Assembly (NCBI GenBank): GCA_044433165.1
Contig: JAWXTX010000131.1
Span: 1-6,994 of the forward strand
From: Ferrimonas sp044433165
Lineage (GTDB): Bacteria > Pseudomonadota > Gammaproteobacteria > Enterobacterales > Shewanellaceae
DNA: 6,994 nt
Direction of reading: 5' to 3'
The notes beneath the pieces were generated by a model that made no database searches, had not been told where the DNA came from, and saw only the letters and a program-made list of their open reading frames with translations. The position numbers were made by a program, and so were the translations under genes. Within the stretch, counting starts at the first letter, position 1. Each line of letters opens with the position of its first letter. Positions 1 through 5,647 of the stretch are shown here, piece by piece.

Positions 1-312
1 GTCATGCCCAAATCGAATGCCAGCCAAAACATGGGGCCCCCAGGAAGCGGTGATAGCAGCAGCCGTAACCGCCAAGGCAACAGCGAAATGCGCGCAGCAA
101 TGGCGCAAATTTTAACGCCGGAGCAGCAAGATAAATTACAACGTTTGCGCAATGGCAGCCTCAAGATGGGTAACATTTTGATCCTGCGTAATGGCCAACA
201 AGAGTTACTGACCGTAGAGCTTGGGATCAGTGATGACGATTACACCGCCGTGCTCAGCCCTGATCTGAGCAATGAGCAAGTGATCACCCAAATTAAGCAG
301 GCCGCCTCATGA
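1..312 (+). CDS. Periplasmic adaptor subunit of MacAB-like efflux system (5' truncated)
   Basis: This is the C-terminal 103 codons of a membrane-fusion (HlyD/MacA-type) adaptor, which links an inner-membrane transporter to an outer-membrane channel across the periplasm. The reading frame is open to the first base, so the ATG at position 4 is internal and the true start lies upstream. Visible are a Gly/Ser/Asn-rich linker (about residues 10-28), a short helix with the sequence ILTPEQQDKLQRL seen in MacA-like adaptors, and the final beta-strand domain (NILILRNGQQELLTVELGIS, then a VLSPDL segment), typical of the membrane-proximal end of these proteins. Its stop codon overlaps the ATPase start in an ATGA, which indicates translational coupling and one operon. 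The family assignment is good; the substrate cannot be read from this fragment. Confidence 0.78.
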   Translation, partial: VMPKSNASQNMGPPGSGDSSSRNRQGNSEMRAAMAQILTPEQQDKLQRLRNGSLKMGNILILRNGQQELLTVELGISDDDYTAVLSPDLSNEQVITQIKQAAS

Positions 313-992
313 GTATTGCCGCCATTGAATGCCATGGGATCAGCCACAGCTTCCCAATGGGTGGAGAACGCTTTTACGTGCTCAAAGACATTAATTTAAC
401 GATTAAAAAAGGAGAAATGGTGGCCATTATTGGGCCCTCAGGCTCGGGAAAGTCGACTTTAATGAATCTGATTGGCGGCTTAATGACGCCTGAATCTGGG
501 CAACTGTCATTGCTTGGCACCAATACCCATGGCATGAATAAAGACCAATTGGCTCTCGTACGCCGAGATCATATTGGCTTTGTGTTTCAGCAGTTCCACC
601 TATTAGCGCGCACCTCTGCGTTAGAAAATGTCATGATGCCAACCATGTACCAAGCCAGCCAAGACAACGCCAAAGCACGCGCCATCGCCTGTTTGGAGCT
701 GGTTGGCCTTGGCAATAAATTGGATAACAGCCCCAACCAATTATCGGGCGGTCAACAGCAGCGCGTTGCCATTGCGCGCGCGCTCATTAACCAACCCGAC
801 ATTCTACTGGCGGATGAACCCACCGGAGCGTTAGACACCAAAACATCCGAAGAGATCATCACCCTCTTTCGACAATTAAACCAACGGGGACATACCGTTG
901 TGATCATCACACACGAGCCAGAAGTGGCTGAACGTGCCGATCGCATTATTACCGTTCGGGATGGCCATGTTATAGAAACGGAGGCCGCATGA
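309..992 (+). CDS. ABC transporter ATP-binding protein, MacB/LolD-type
   Basis: This 227-residue cytoplasmic ATPase powers the adjacent permease. All nucleotide-binding motifs are intact: Walker A GPSGSGKST (residues 42-50), Q-loop Q94 in FVFQQF, signature LSGGQQQR (145-152), Walker B ILLADE (165-170), D-loop ALD (174-176) and switch His202 in ITHEP. The length is that of a stand-alone MacB/LolD-like ATPase. E. coli MacB instead carries this domain fused to the permease, so this is the split form. The gene starts inside the stop of the adaptor gene (ATGA at 309-312) and ends inside the start of the permease gene (ATGA at 989-992), so all three are very probably translated as one unit. The substrate is unknown; macrolides, peptides or lipid-like molecules are all possible for this family. 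Confidence 0.93.
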   Translation: MSIAAIECHGISHSFPMGGERFYVLKDINLTIKKGEMVAIIGPSGSGKSTLMNLIGGLMTPESGQLSLLGTNTHGMNKDQLALVRRDHIGFVFQQFHLLARTSALENVMMPTMYQASQDNAKARAIACLELVGLGNKLDNSPNQLSGGQQQRVAIARALINQPDILLADEPTGALDTKTSEEIITLFRQLNQRGHTVVIITHEPEVAERADRIITVRDGHVIETEAA

Positions 993-2212
993 TCCTCATC
1001 CGCACCGCTCTACTCTCGCTTTACCGTAACTTAATGCGCTCGATATTAACCACTTTAGGGATCATCATCGGGATCAGTGCCGTGGTGATCATGTTCGCCT
1101 TAGGCGAAGGTGCCCAACGCGAAGTGGATAAACAAATCGCCACACTCGGCACCAACTTATTAATGGTCAGTAGCGGTGCAAGCCGCTCTGGTGGTGTGCG
1201 CAGTGCTTCTGGCTCCACCAACAAATTGCAATTGGCCGACGCCGATGCCATTCGTCGTGAACTGCCTGAAGTCGCTGCCGTCGGTGCCACCGTACGGGGG
1301 CAAGCGCAAGTGGTCTGGGGCAACCAAAACTGGAACACCACCATTGATGGCGCCAATAACGACCACCTTACCGCCAGCAACTACCAAATCGCCAATGGCC
1401 GAGCCTATACCGAAAGCGAAGTAAAAAGTGGCGCTAAAATTACGCTCATTGGCCATACCGTTGCCACCGAATTATTTGGAGACGCAGAATTAGCGGTAGG
1501 CGAAACCATCCGAGTTAATAAAGTGCCATTGCAAATTATCGGCTTAATTGAGAAGAAAGGAAAAGACATGAATGGCAACGACCAAGACGATATCTTGATC
1601 ATGCCATTAACCACCGCCAACCGCCGTGTCATTGGCTTTAGTGGCACCGACATCAACCGCGTTAACCGGCTAGTGGTCTCGGTAACAGAGGCCAGCGACA
1701 TGCCCTATGTCAGCGGTGAAATCGAACAACTGTTAAACCAGCGTCATCGCATCAGCAGTGGCCAAACGGGCTTCTCCGTCATGGATTTATCCGCCATGCT
1801 TTCCACCCGAGCCAGCGCGAATCAAGTGTTTGGCAGCTTACTCTCTGGGGTGGCAGCCGTTTCCTTACTGGTGGGCGGCATTGGTGTCATGAATATCATG
1901 CTGGTCTCTGTCACCGAGCGTACACGTGAAATCGGCCTACGTATGGCCGTGGGTGCCCAACCTAAGCACATTTTAATGCAGTTTTTAATCGAAAGCGTTG
2001 TCCTGTGCCTAGTGGGGGCCATTGTTGGCTTATTGGTTTCCGTCACCGCGCTGTTTGTCTTACAGCAGCTGTTTGGCTGGAGCATGGCGCTCTCTCCCAT
2101 GATTTTACTGATCAGCGTGGCAGCCACCGCCTTTATTGGCGTAGGGTTTGGCTTTTACCCTGCCTATAAAGCCGCAAACTTAGACCCAATTGAAGCCTTA
2201 CGCTATGAATAA
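989..2212 (+). CDS. ABC transporter permease, FtsX/MacB-type
   Basis: This 407-residue inner-membrane permease has the MacB topology. One N-terminal membrane helix (about residues 19-38) is followed by a large periplasmic core (about 42-278, the MacB_PCD type) and three C-terminal helices (about 281-307, 332-360 and 368-392). Family signatures include SILTTLGIIIGISAVV near the N-terminus, GGIGVMNIMLVSVTERTREI (296-315), the coupling region that contacts the ATPase, and the closing PAYKAANLDPIEALRYE. MacB-type permeases are thought to drive periplasmic conformational change rather than move cargo through the membrane helices. It is the last gene of the operon, overlapping the ATPase gene by four bases, and a hairpin terminator follows about 30 bases after its stop. 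The sequence appears intact. Confidence 0.93.
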   Translation: MILIRTALLSLYRNLMRSILTTLGIIIGISAVVIMFALGEGAQREVDKQIATLGTNLLMVSSGASRSGGVRSASGSTNKLQLADADAIRRELPEVAAVGATVRGQAQVVWGNQNWNTTIDGANNDHLTASNYQIANGRAYTESEVKSGAKITLIGHTVATELFGDAELAVGETIRVNKVPLQIIGLIEKKGKDMNGNDQDDILIMPLTTANRRVIGFSGTDINRVNRLVVSVTEASDMPYVSGEIEQLLNQRHRISSGQTGFSVMDLSAMLSTRASANQVFGSLLSGVAAVSLLVGGIGVMNIMLVSVTERTREIGLRMAVGAQPKHILMQFLIESVVLCLVGAIVGLLVSVTALFVLQQLFGWSMALSPMILLISVAATAFIGVGFGFYPAYKAANLDPIEALRYE

Positions 2213-2243
2213 CCCTTAAGGGTTAGCCGCCAGCAAACCGAAC

Positions 2244-2272
2244 ACAGCAGCTTAATTGCTGCTGTTTTCTTT
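2244..2272 (+). terminator. Rho-independent terminator of the efflux operon
   Basis: A perfect 8-bp stem ACAGCAGC / GCTGCTGT (2244-2251 and 2258-2265) with a 6-base loop is followed by TTTTCTTT. It lies 31 bases after the permease stop. The same bases encode the last codons of the convergent LON-domain gene, whose stop codon sits in the loop. The opposite strand has no comparable T-run, so it should act mainly on + strand transcripts. Confidence 0.75.
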
Positions 2273-2842
2273 GGCTTGGATCAGTTGCAGCACATAACGC
2301 ATGGTTTTGCGGCAATCGGGCTGATCAATCAGCATCTGCTTGTCTTTCTCCATCAGTGGCAACACTTCAAGCCAACGTTGGCTCACCCAACATGCGTCCG
2401 CCAAATCGGGATCAGGGTACAACTGGGCTAACTTCGGCTCATCATGATAAAGCTGCTCTAATGCCTCACCCACCATGGCGTACGTCTCCTCTAAGGGGCG
2501 CGATGGCCAATTAGGGATCGGCAAGACCAAGCCCATCCACACCCCATCATCTTCAGCCCAAACATCAGAGATCCTCACTTTTTGCTGGCCTTCCACCACC
2601 ACTGTAAGGGTGCCATCTTCCTGCACAAAAAAATCCACCACTTGCACCTGAGTCGCAATGGGGTAACAAGGCAAGACATTGTCATCATCACGGTTCATAC
2701 ACACCACCAGCCAATAATCACTGGATTTCATGCTTTGCGCCAACATTCGCAACTGCCCAGGTGTAACAATGCGCAATTCTTTACGGCCACGCGGCAAAAC
2801 GGGGGTATCAATAGGTAACAAAGTGGCTTCAACGCGGTTCAT
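2252..2842 (-). CDS. LON substrate-binding domain protein
   Basis: This 196-residue protein resembles the stand-alone N-terminal (substrate-binding) domain of Lon protease, without ATPase or protease parts. The beginning, LPIDTPVLPRGRKELRI (residues 9-25), matches the conserved opening strand and loop of the family. VVVEGQQKVRI (81-91) corresponds to the conserved Gly-containing beta-strand, and a C-terminal helical part follows (WLEVLPLMEKDKQMLI, about 157-172). Such proteins are widespread in gammaproteobacteria and have no settled function. I place the start at 2842 because GGAGGT stands three bases before that ATG and homologues begin near there; an in-frame ATG 17 codons upstream (2893) lacks such a site. 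The gene is convergent with the efflux operon and shares its terminator DNA. Confidence 0.85.
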   Translation of the reverse strand: MNRVEATLLPIDTPVLPRGRKELRIVTPGQLRMLAQSMKSSDYWLVVCMNRDDDNVLPCYPIATQVQVVDFFVQEDGTLTVVVEGQQKVRISDVWAEDDGVWMGLVLPIPNWPSRPLEETYAMVGEALEQLYHDEPKLAQLYPDPDLADACWVSQRWLEVLPLMEKDKQMLIDQPDCRKTMRYVLQLIQAKENSSN

Positions 2843-2972
2843 CACACCTCCAATGCTTATCGCACCGGCTAAGTGTAGACAGTGTTCCACCATTGGTATG
2901 GCTAACTCACTTGATTTGAAGGTAATTGTTTACAATTTAGCGTCATAAAAATGGGTCACCCCGCAGGCTGGC

Positions 2973-2999
2973 GTCTCGGTTATCGAGACCATCGATAAC
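2973..2999. repeat. Two overlapping, mutually exclusive hairpins
   Basis: GTCTCG (2973-2978) can pair with CGAGAC (2984-2989), loop GTTAT. Alternatively GTTATCGA (2979-2986) can pair with TCGATAAC (2992-2999), loop GACCA. The second stem uses bases of the loop and right arm of the first, so only one can form at a time. Just downstream, the self-complementary hexamer TGCGCA occurs twice (3004-3009 and 3013-3018). Confidence 0.6.
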
Positions 3000-3167
3000 A
3001 ATGTGCGCAACGTGCGCAGAGAAACACAAACGCAGCCACCATTTTAAACCCCAAAACATCTAAAAATGGCAAACGCAACATGAATTTGAAGGCACGTTAA
3101 ATGAACAAAAAATATTAAAACCTGAATTCAGATAATAAGTGCACCGTTCACGATTAAACCGGAGAGA

Positions 3168-3198
3168 GGAAGCCAACCACAGGTAGTGGTACGCTTCT
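3168..3198. repeat. Composite hairpin with internal loop
   Basis: GAAGC (3169-3173) pairs with GCTTC (3193-3197), and inside it ACCAC (3176-3180) pairs with GTGGT (3186-3190). The two helices are separated by a symmetric CA/AC internal loop and capped by AGGTA. A G-T wobble extends the outer helix by one pair. Two stacked stems with a symmetric internal loop look more RNA-like than a simple DNA operator. Confidence 0.55.
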
Positions 3199-3296
3199 CA
3201 TCACCAAAATCAAAGCGTAAATACCAAGAACTACCAAGCATTGATTGAAGGCCACTTCAATAGTTATAGACTCAGTGTTACCAGCACCACTCCATG

Positions 3297-3336
3297 GATT
3301 TAACCTGTTTAAATGGCCATTTAAACAGGTTAAATC
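3297..3336. repeat. Perfect 40-base palindrome
   Basis: Two 20-base arms, GATTTAACCTGTTTAAATGG and its exact reverse complement, abut with no spacer, centred on GGCC (3315-3318). Every position pairs. It is AT-rich apart from the centre and the AACCTG/CAGGTT segments. There is no T-run on either side, so a simple rho-independent terminator is unlikely. It could extrude as a cruciform, bind a dimeric or tetrameric protein, or fold as an RNA stem with a GGCC tetraloop. Confidence 0.95.
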
Positions 3337-3430
3337 TCAATAAATTATACTTAAACTGGCAAAGTCCACGGCCGCTTAGGAAGTTGGTCTTTTAAAATGG
3401 GGAGCGGTTTTGCTTAGTCATTGCGTTGGC

Positions 3431-3463
3431 TAACAACCACTGCTTACTTCACAGTGGTTGTTA
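3431..3463. repeat. 12-bp inverted repeat with 9-base loop
   Basis: TAACAACCACTG (3431-3442) and CAGTGGTTGTTA (3452-3463) are exact reverse complements around the loop CTTACTTCA. It lies 55 bases beyond the stop of the DUF2061 gene and could protect or end that transcript, although no T-run follows on either strand. Confidence 0.8.
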
Positions 3464-3518
3464 TGCTTGCTTGATAAATAAATGTGCGGGGCGGGCGGTT
3501 GAATTGCGGCAACATGGC

Positions 3519-3731
3519 TTAATAAGCCAGCTTTTGTGCGTTTACTGCTGCTGATTGACGACGCTGCTCGATGCGTTTCCAGATGCGTTCGTGAATGGTA
3601 TAGCCTACTGTGTTCACCGCCGGCTCAATAATGGCAAACAACCCACCAAGCATCAGGCTTCCGGTCAATAAGTAAGCCAAACTGAACGCAATAGAGAAGT
3701 GCATAACGGCAAAGGTAAACGTCTTTTTCAT
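3519..3731 (-). CDS. Small membrane protein, DUF2061 family
   Basis: This 70-residue protein has the layout of the DUF2061 family: MKKTFTFAVMHFSIAFSLAY, then LLTGSLMLGG, then an IIEPAVNTVGY segment and the closing HERIW motif (about residues 48-52) before a basic tail. Two membrane-spanning segments are likely (about 6-24 and 25-45), with the Lys/Arg-rich C-terminus probably in the cytoplasm. The family has no established biochemical role. GAGG stands eight bases before the ATG, which supports the start. The promoter between this gene and the patatin-like gene is overlapped by a strong Fur-box match, so expression is probably repressed by iron. It is a single-gene unit. The family call is by motif recognition and fairly sure. 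Confidence 0.85.
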   Translation of the reverse strand: MKKTFTFAVMHFSIAFSLAYLLTGSLMLGGLFAIIEPAVNTVGYTIHERIWKRIEQRRQSAAVNAQKLAY

Positions 3732-3764
3732 GATGATGGCCTCGATGATGTAAGCTCAATTGAT

Positions 3765-3783
3765 AGTAATAATAATCATTATC
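3765..3783. promoter_or_regulatory. Fur box (iron-responsive operator)
   Basis: The 19 bases AGTAATAATAATCATTATC match 16 of 19 positions of the classical Fur consensus GATAATGATAATCATTATC, including the whole right half. Additional GAT/ATT repeats flank it (GATAGT at 3762-3767, ATCATTT at 3781-3787), so an extended or double Fur site is possible. It overlaps the -10 and spacer of the promoter for the DUF2061 gene, the usual geometry for repression by Fe-bound Fur. Confidence 0.8.
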
Positions 3784-3796
3784 ATTTAAAGTGCAA
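3769..3796 (-). promoter_or_regulatory. Predicted sigma-70 promoter of the DUF2061 gene
   Basis: Read on the - strand, TTGCAC (3796-3791) is followed after 16 bases by TATTAT (3774-3769), which leaves a leader of roughly 30 bases before the ATG at 3731. The -10 element and most of the spacer lie inside the Fur box. Confidence 0.6.
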
Positions 3797-3811
3797 GGCC
3801 ATTAGTCAAAT

Positions 3812-4870
3812 TTACTCCTCGGCAATGTTAACCATATAACGCATTGGATCTTGCTCAATGGCGGCAAAGCATTCGGTTAATTGCTGCCCAAGCTCAGCAG
3901 CTTGACGCCACTGCTGCACCCGCACCGCTTCACTCAAATGCCCGCAGTCGCGGCGATCTGGCAAGCGTTTCCCCGGCAATTGGGCAATAAATTCCGGCGT
4001 GGGTGCCAACATGGCCACTTTTCTAAAGTTCGCTTTGGCGCGGCGCCAAGGTAAGGATTTATCAAACCAGCCAGGTACAGCATAAGGGTAAAAATGGGGA
4101 TATAGCGTTAGTTTTCCGTGTTGGAGTGCTGGTAAGTCCAGATGGTAATCCGTCACGCCGCCATCAAAATACAATCCCGGCTCGGCATTAGGCAGATCCA
4201 GCACGCCGGGCAGCATAATGGGGATGCTGCCACTGGCAAGCAGTGCATCAACCAGCCCATCGGCGGTTAACTGGGTGCTGTACGTTGGCAGATCCGTCAT
4301 GGCGGTAAAGGGGTTGTTGCCTTTGGCATGCAATACCCAACGCCGCCAAAAAAGCCCTAGATAGCGACGATCAATGGCATTGGCTAGGGTACTTATAAAC
4401 GCCGCTGCGGTGGCTAAGGTGCGGTTTTCGCTCGCCGCTAGCCCTCGGCCATGACAGGTAATGACGGTTAAGTGTCGATGCGGATTGGCCAATAGTGCTT
4501 GGCGGCTATTTTGCGGAAAAACGGTGGCGAGCATTTGTTGGCATAACTCCGCCATTTGCTTTGCACTGGCGTGCTTAGAGTAAGGTAAGGCGATGTATTG
4601 CTGCTGTAAGGTTAAATGGGTTTTAAGCGCGTCTGGGTGACACAGTGCAGCACTGCGCCATGAGCCAGAGGAACTTCCGAGTAAGGTAATGGACTGGGAT
4701 GGGCTAAAAAAGTCGGTAAATAAGTGGCGATCAAGCGCGGCTAACGGCAACCATTTAGGGCCGCCACTGGCCGCTATCCATTTATCAAATAATGAGGGAA
4801 CTAAGCCGTGGCGTTCAATTTGAAAGCGTGCTTCTGCCCCCACCAGCAATTGCAACATCCGATCTGTCAT
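3812..4870 (-). CDS. Patatin-like phospholipase family protein
   Basis: This predicted lipid acyl hydrolase has 352 residues and a Ser-Asp dyad. In order it shows the oxyanion-hole loop ASGGPKW (34-40), the nucleophile elbow GSSSG with Ser67 (65-69), and the DGG motif with the catalytic Asp236 (236-238). All three patatin landmarks are present, so the enzyme should be active. No signal peptide or membrane helix is evident, so it is probably cytoplasmic. I place the start at 4870, just after a candidate promoter and where the patatin domain begins (MTDRMLQLLVG). An in-frame ATG at 4939 would add 23 residues of unconvincing sequence. The ribosome binding site is weak (TAAAGAA). It is divergent from the DUF2057-like gene. 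The substrate cannot be told; some patatins are phospholipases, others esterases or effectors. Confidence 0.85.
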   Translation of the reverse strand: MTDRMLQLLVGAEARFQIERHGLVPSLFDKWIAASGGPKWLPLAALDRHLFTDFFSPSQSITLLGSSSGSWRSAALCHPDALKTHLTLQQQYIALPYSKHASAKQMAELCQQMLATVFPQNSRQALLANPHRHLTVITCHGRGLAASENRTLATAAAFISTLANAIDRRYLGLFWRRWVLHAKGNNPFTAMTDLPTYSTQLTADGLVDALLASGSIPIMLPGVLDLPNAEPGLYFDGGVTDYHLDLPALQHGKLTLYPHFYPYAVPGWFDKSLPWRRAKANFRKVAMLAPTPEFIAQLPGKRLPDRRDCGHLSEAVRVQQWRQAAELGQQLTECFAAIEQDPMRYMVNIAEE

Positions 4871-4885
4871 GTGTTCTTTACCATA

Positions 4886-4915
4886 ATTATTTTGCCATAC
4901 AGGGCGCACGTTCAA
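4886..4915 (-). promoter_or_regulatory. Candidate promoter of the patatin-like gene
   Basis: On the - strand TTGAAC (4915-4910) is followed after 18 bases by AATAAT (4891-4886). The start codon at 4870 would then have only a short leader. This position favours the shorter protein start over the ATG at 4939, but the match is moderate. Confidence 0.35.
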
Positions 4916-4942
4916 CGCCGCGTTCGGCCGTCGTGGCATTGC

Positions 4943-5006
4943 GCATCAGTGATGCCCAAAACGTTAACTGAATCGTTTCAGTGGATAAAGTAATCCACAG
5001 TTTTTT
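4943..5006 (+). terminator. Tandem hairpins ending in a T6 run, possible terminator
   Basis: Three small hairpins follow each other: GCATCA/TGATGC around one G (4943-4955), ACTGAA/TTCAGT with loop TCGT (4967-4982), and GTGGAT/ATCCAC with loop AAAGTA (4981-4998). AG and six T follow (5001-5006). The last hairpin plus T-run resembles a weak intrinsic terminator on the + strand. No + strand gene lies upstream, because the patatin-like gene runs the other way. It could end a small RNA or an antisense leader transcript, or it could be chance. The rest of the 4871-5205 gap holds the two divergent promoters. Confidence 0.35.
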
Positions 5007-5139
5007 GTTAGAAATTAAGGTGATGTTCGCTACTGACTTACCATTGAGCAAGCCAGATTCACTACCGAGTACACTTTTTGATTCTGAAATGTTAAAACTA
5101 GAAATGTCATTCAACGTACCATTTTCACCAGCAAACCGA

Positions 5140-5174
5140 TTTGGGTCGTTGAAGGCAATCGCTATATTAGCGAT
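5140..5174 (+). promoter_or_regulatory. Candidate promoter with palindromic operator for the DUF2057-like gene
   Basis: TATATT (5163-5168) is a good -10, with a mediocre -35 (TTTGGG, 5140-5145) 17 bases upstream; transcription would start near 5175. The -10 sits inside the near-perfect palindrome ATCGCTA-TAT-TAGCGAT (5158-5174), two 7-base arms around three bases. That is the size and place of a repressor operator. Confidence 0.45.
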
Positions 5175-5205
5175 AAGAACCGCGGTTATAACAAGGAGAG
5201 TTAGC

Positions 5206-5595
5206 ATGCGTACTACCAAAAAACTTATCGGCCTGACTGTTGCGAGCCTAATGATGAGCGCCGGTGCAATGGCCACTCAACTCAGCATGGGCGAAGGATT
5301 TTTTGTTACGGCCATTAATGGCAATGCCGTGCCCAGTTATGCCAAAAGCCATCGCCTAAGTGCTGGTAAACAAGTGGTTGAGTTTCGTCATGAAAAAAAC
5401 ACCATTGTGACCAATGAAATCAATGATTACACGGTATCAGAGCCGATGTATGTGGTGTTTAATGCCGACAAAACAAGCGGCGATTACCAGCTAACAAAGG
5501 CCAATAATCAATTGGTACTTACCCAGCAAAAAGAAGCGGTTAATGCCCGTTTTTATCAACCACAGCAGTTGGCCTATCGCACTCTGGCAAACTAA
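5206..5595 (+). CDS. Short exported DUF2057 (YccT-like) protein
   Basis: This 129-residue protein begins with a clear Sec signal peptide: MRTTKK, a hydrophobic stretch, then cleavage most likely after AMA at residue 23. The mature part, about 106 residues, resembles the N-terminal region of DUF2057/YccT-family proteins: an INGNAV segment, HRLSAGKQVVEFRHEK and then SEPMYVVFNA. E. coli YccT has about 220 residues, so this one would lack the second half. The frame is open upstream to a GTG at 4981, but AAGGAG (5193-5198) sits seven bases before the ATG at 5206 and the signal peptide starts there. It is a single-gene unit between a candidate operator-promoter and a strong terminator. It is probably periplasmic, function unknown. 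The family call is tentative; that it is a real exported protein is likely. Confidence 0.8.
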   Translation: MRTTKKLIGLTVASLMMSAGAMATQLSMGEGFFVTAINGNAVPSYAKSHRLSAGKQVVEFRHEKNTIVTNEINDYTVSEPMYVVFNADKTSGDYQLTKANNQLVLTQQKEAVNARFYQPQQLAYRTLAN

Positions 5596-5621
5596 CTTAA
5601 GTTACCCAATCTCATTTTCTT

Positions 5622-5647
5622 AAACGGCGCTAATGCGCCGTTTTTTT
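5622..5647 (+). terminator. Strong rho-independent terminator
   Basis: The 9-bp stem AAACGGCGC / GCGCCGTTT (5622-5630 and 5635-5643) with loop TAAT runs into seven T (5641-5647). It lies 26 bases after the stop of the DUF2057-like gene and isolates it from arfB. Confidence 0.9.

Larger units (their letters stand above)
2843..3518. other. Gene-free, structure-rich intergenic region
   Basis: These 676 bases lie upstream of the LON-domain gene and downstream of the DUF2061 gene. I see no open frame with a credible start and ribosome binding site on either strand. About 2843-2942 should carry the promoter of the LON-domain gene, but no convincing -35/-10 pair stands out. From about 2943 the DNA is dense in inverted repeats at 2973-2999, 3168-3198, 3297-3336 and 3431-3463, listed separately. 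A TATAAT on the - strand (3344-3349) lies just outside the 40-base palindrome without a good -35. The block may be a degenerate mobile or repeated element, or may encode a structured RNA; the sequence alone does not decide. Confidence 0.6.

Noticed and set aside
1021..2127. Several open frames antisense to or out of frame with the permease gene
   Set aside because: They are shadows of a well-supported conserved gene and show no recognisable domain or ribosome binding site.
2582..2948. Two + strand frames over and beyond the LON-domain gene
   Set aside because: They lie mostly opposite a conserved coding sequence and their translations look like random low-quality sequence.
3039..3400. Distant inverted repeat CCATTTTAAA (3039-3048) / TTTAAAATGG (3391-3400) as element termini
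   Set aside because: Ten AT-rich bases at this spacing are expected by chance, there is no target-site duplication, and neither end coincides with a visible boundary.
3424..3466. Integron attC-like site (TAACAAC ... GTTGTTATGC)
   Set aside because: The ends resemble attC cores, but the site is only about 43 bases, pairs without the extra-helical bases and spacers of attC, and no integrase gene or cassette is nearby.
3515..3535. Hairpin TGGCTT-AAT-AAGCCA followed by GCTTTT as a + strand terminator
   Set aside because: The stem is six pairs, the T-run is only four and displaced, and no + strand gene lies upstream; it overlaps the DUF2061 stop codon.
4980..4999. Two inverted DnaA-box-like nonamers (TTATCCACT on the - strand, TAATCCACA on the + strand)
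   Set aside because: Each has one mismatch to TTATCCACA, and they are simply the arms of one hairpin. No AT-rich unwinding region or replication gene is near.
4981..5205. N-terminal extension of the DUF2057-like protein from a GTG
   Set aside because: It would bury a clear signal peptide 75 residues inside the protein, and a strong AAGGAG precedes the ATG at 5206.
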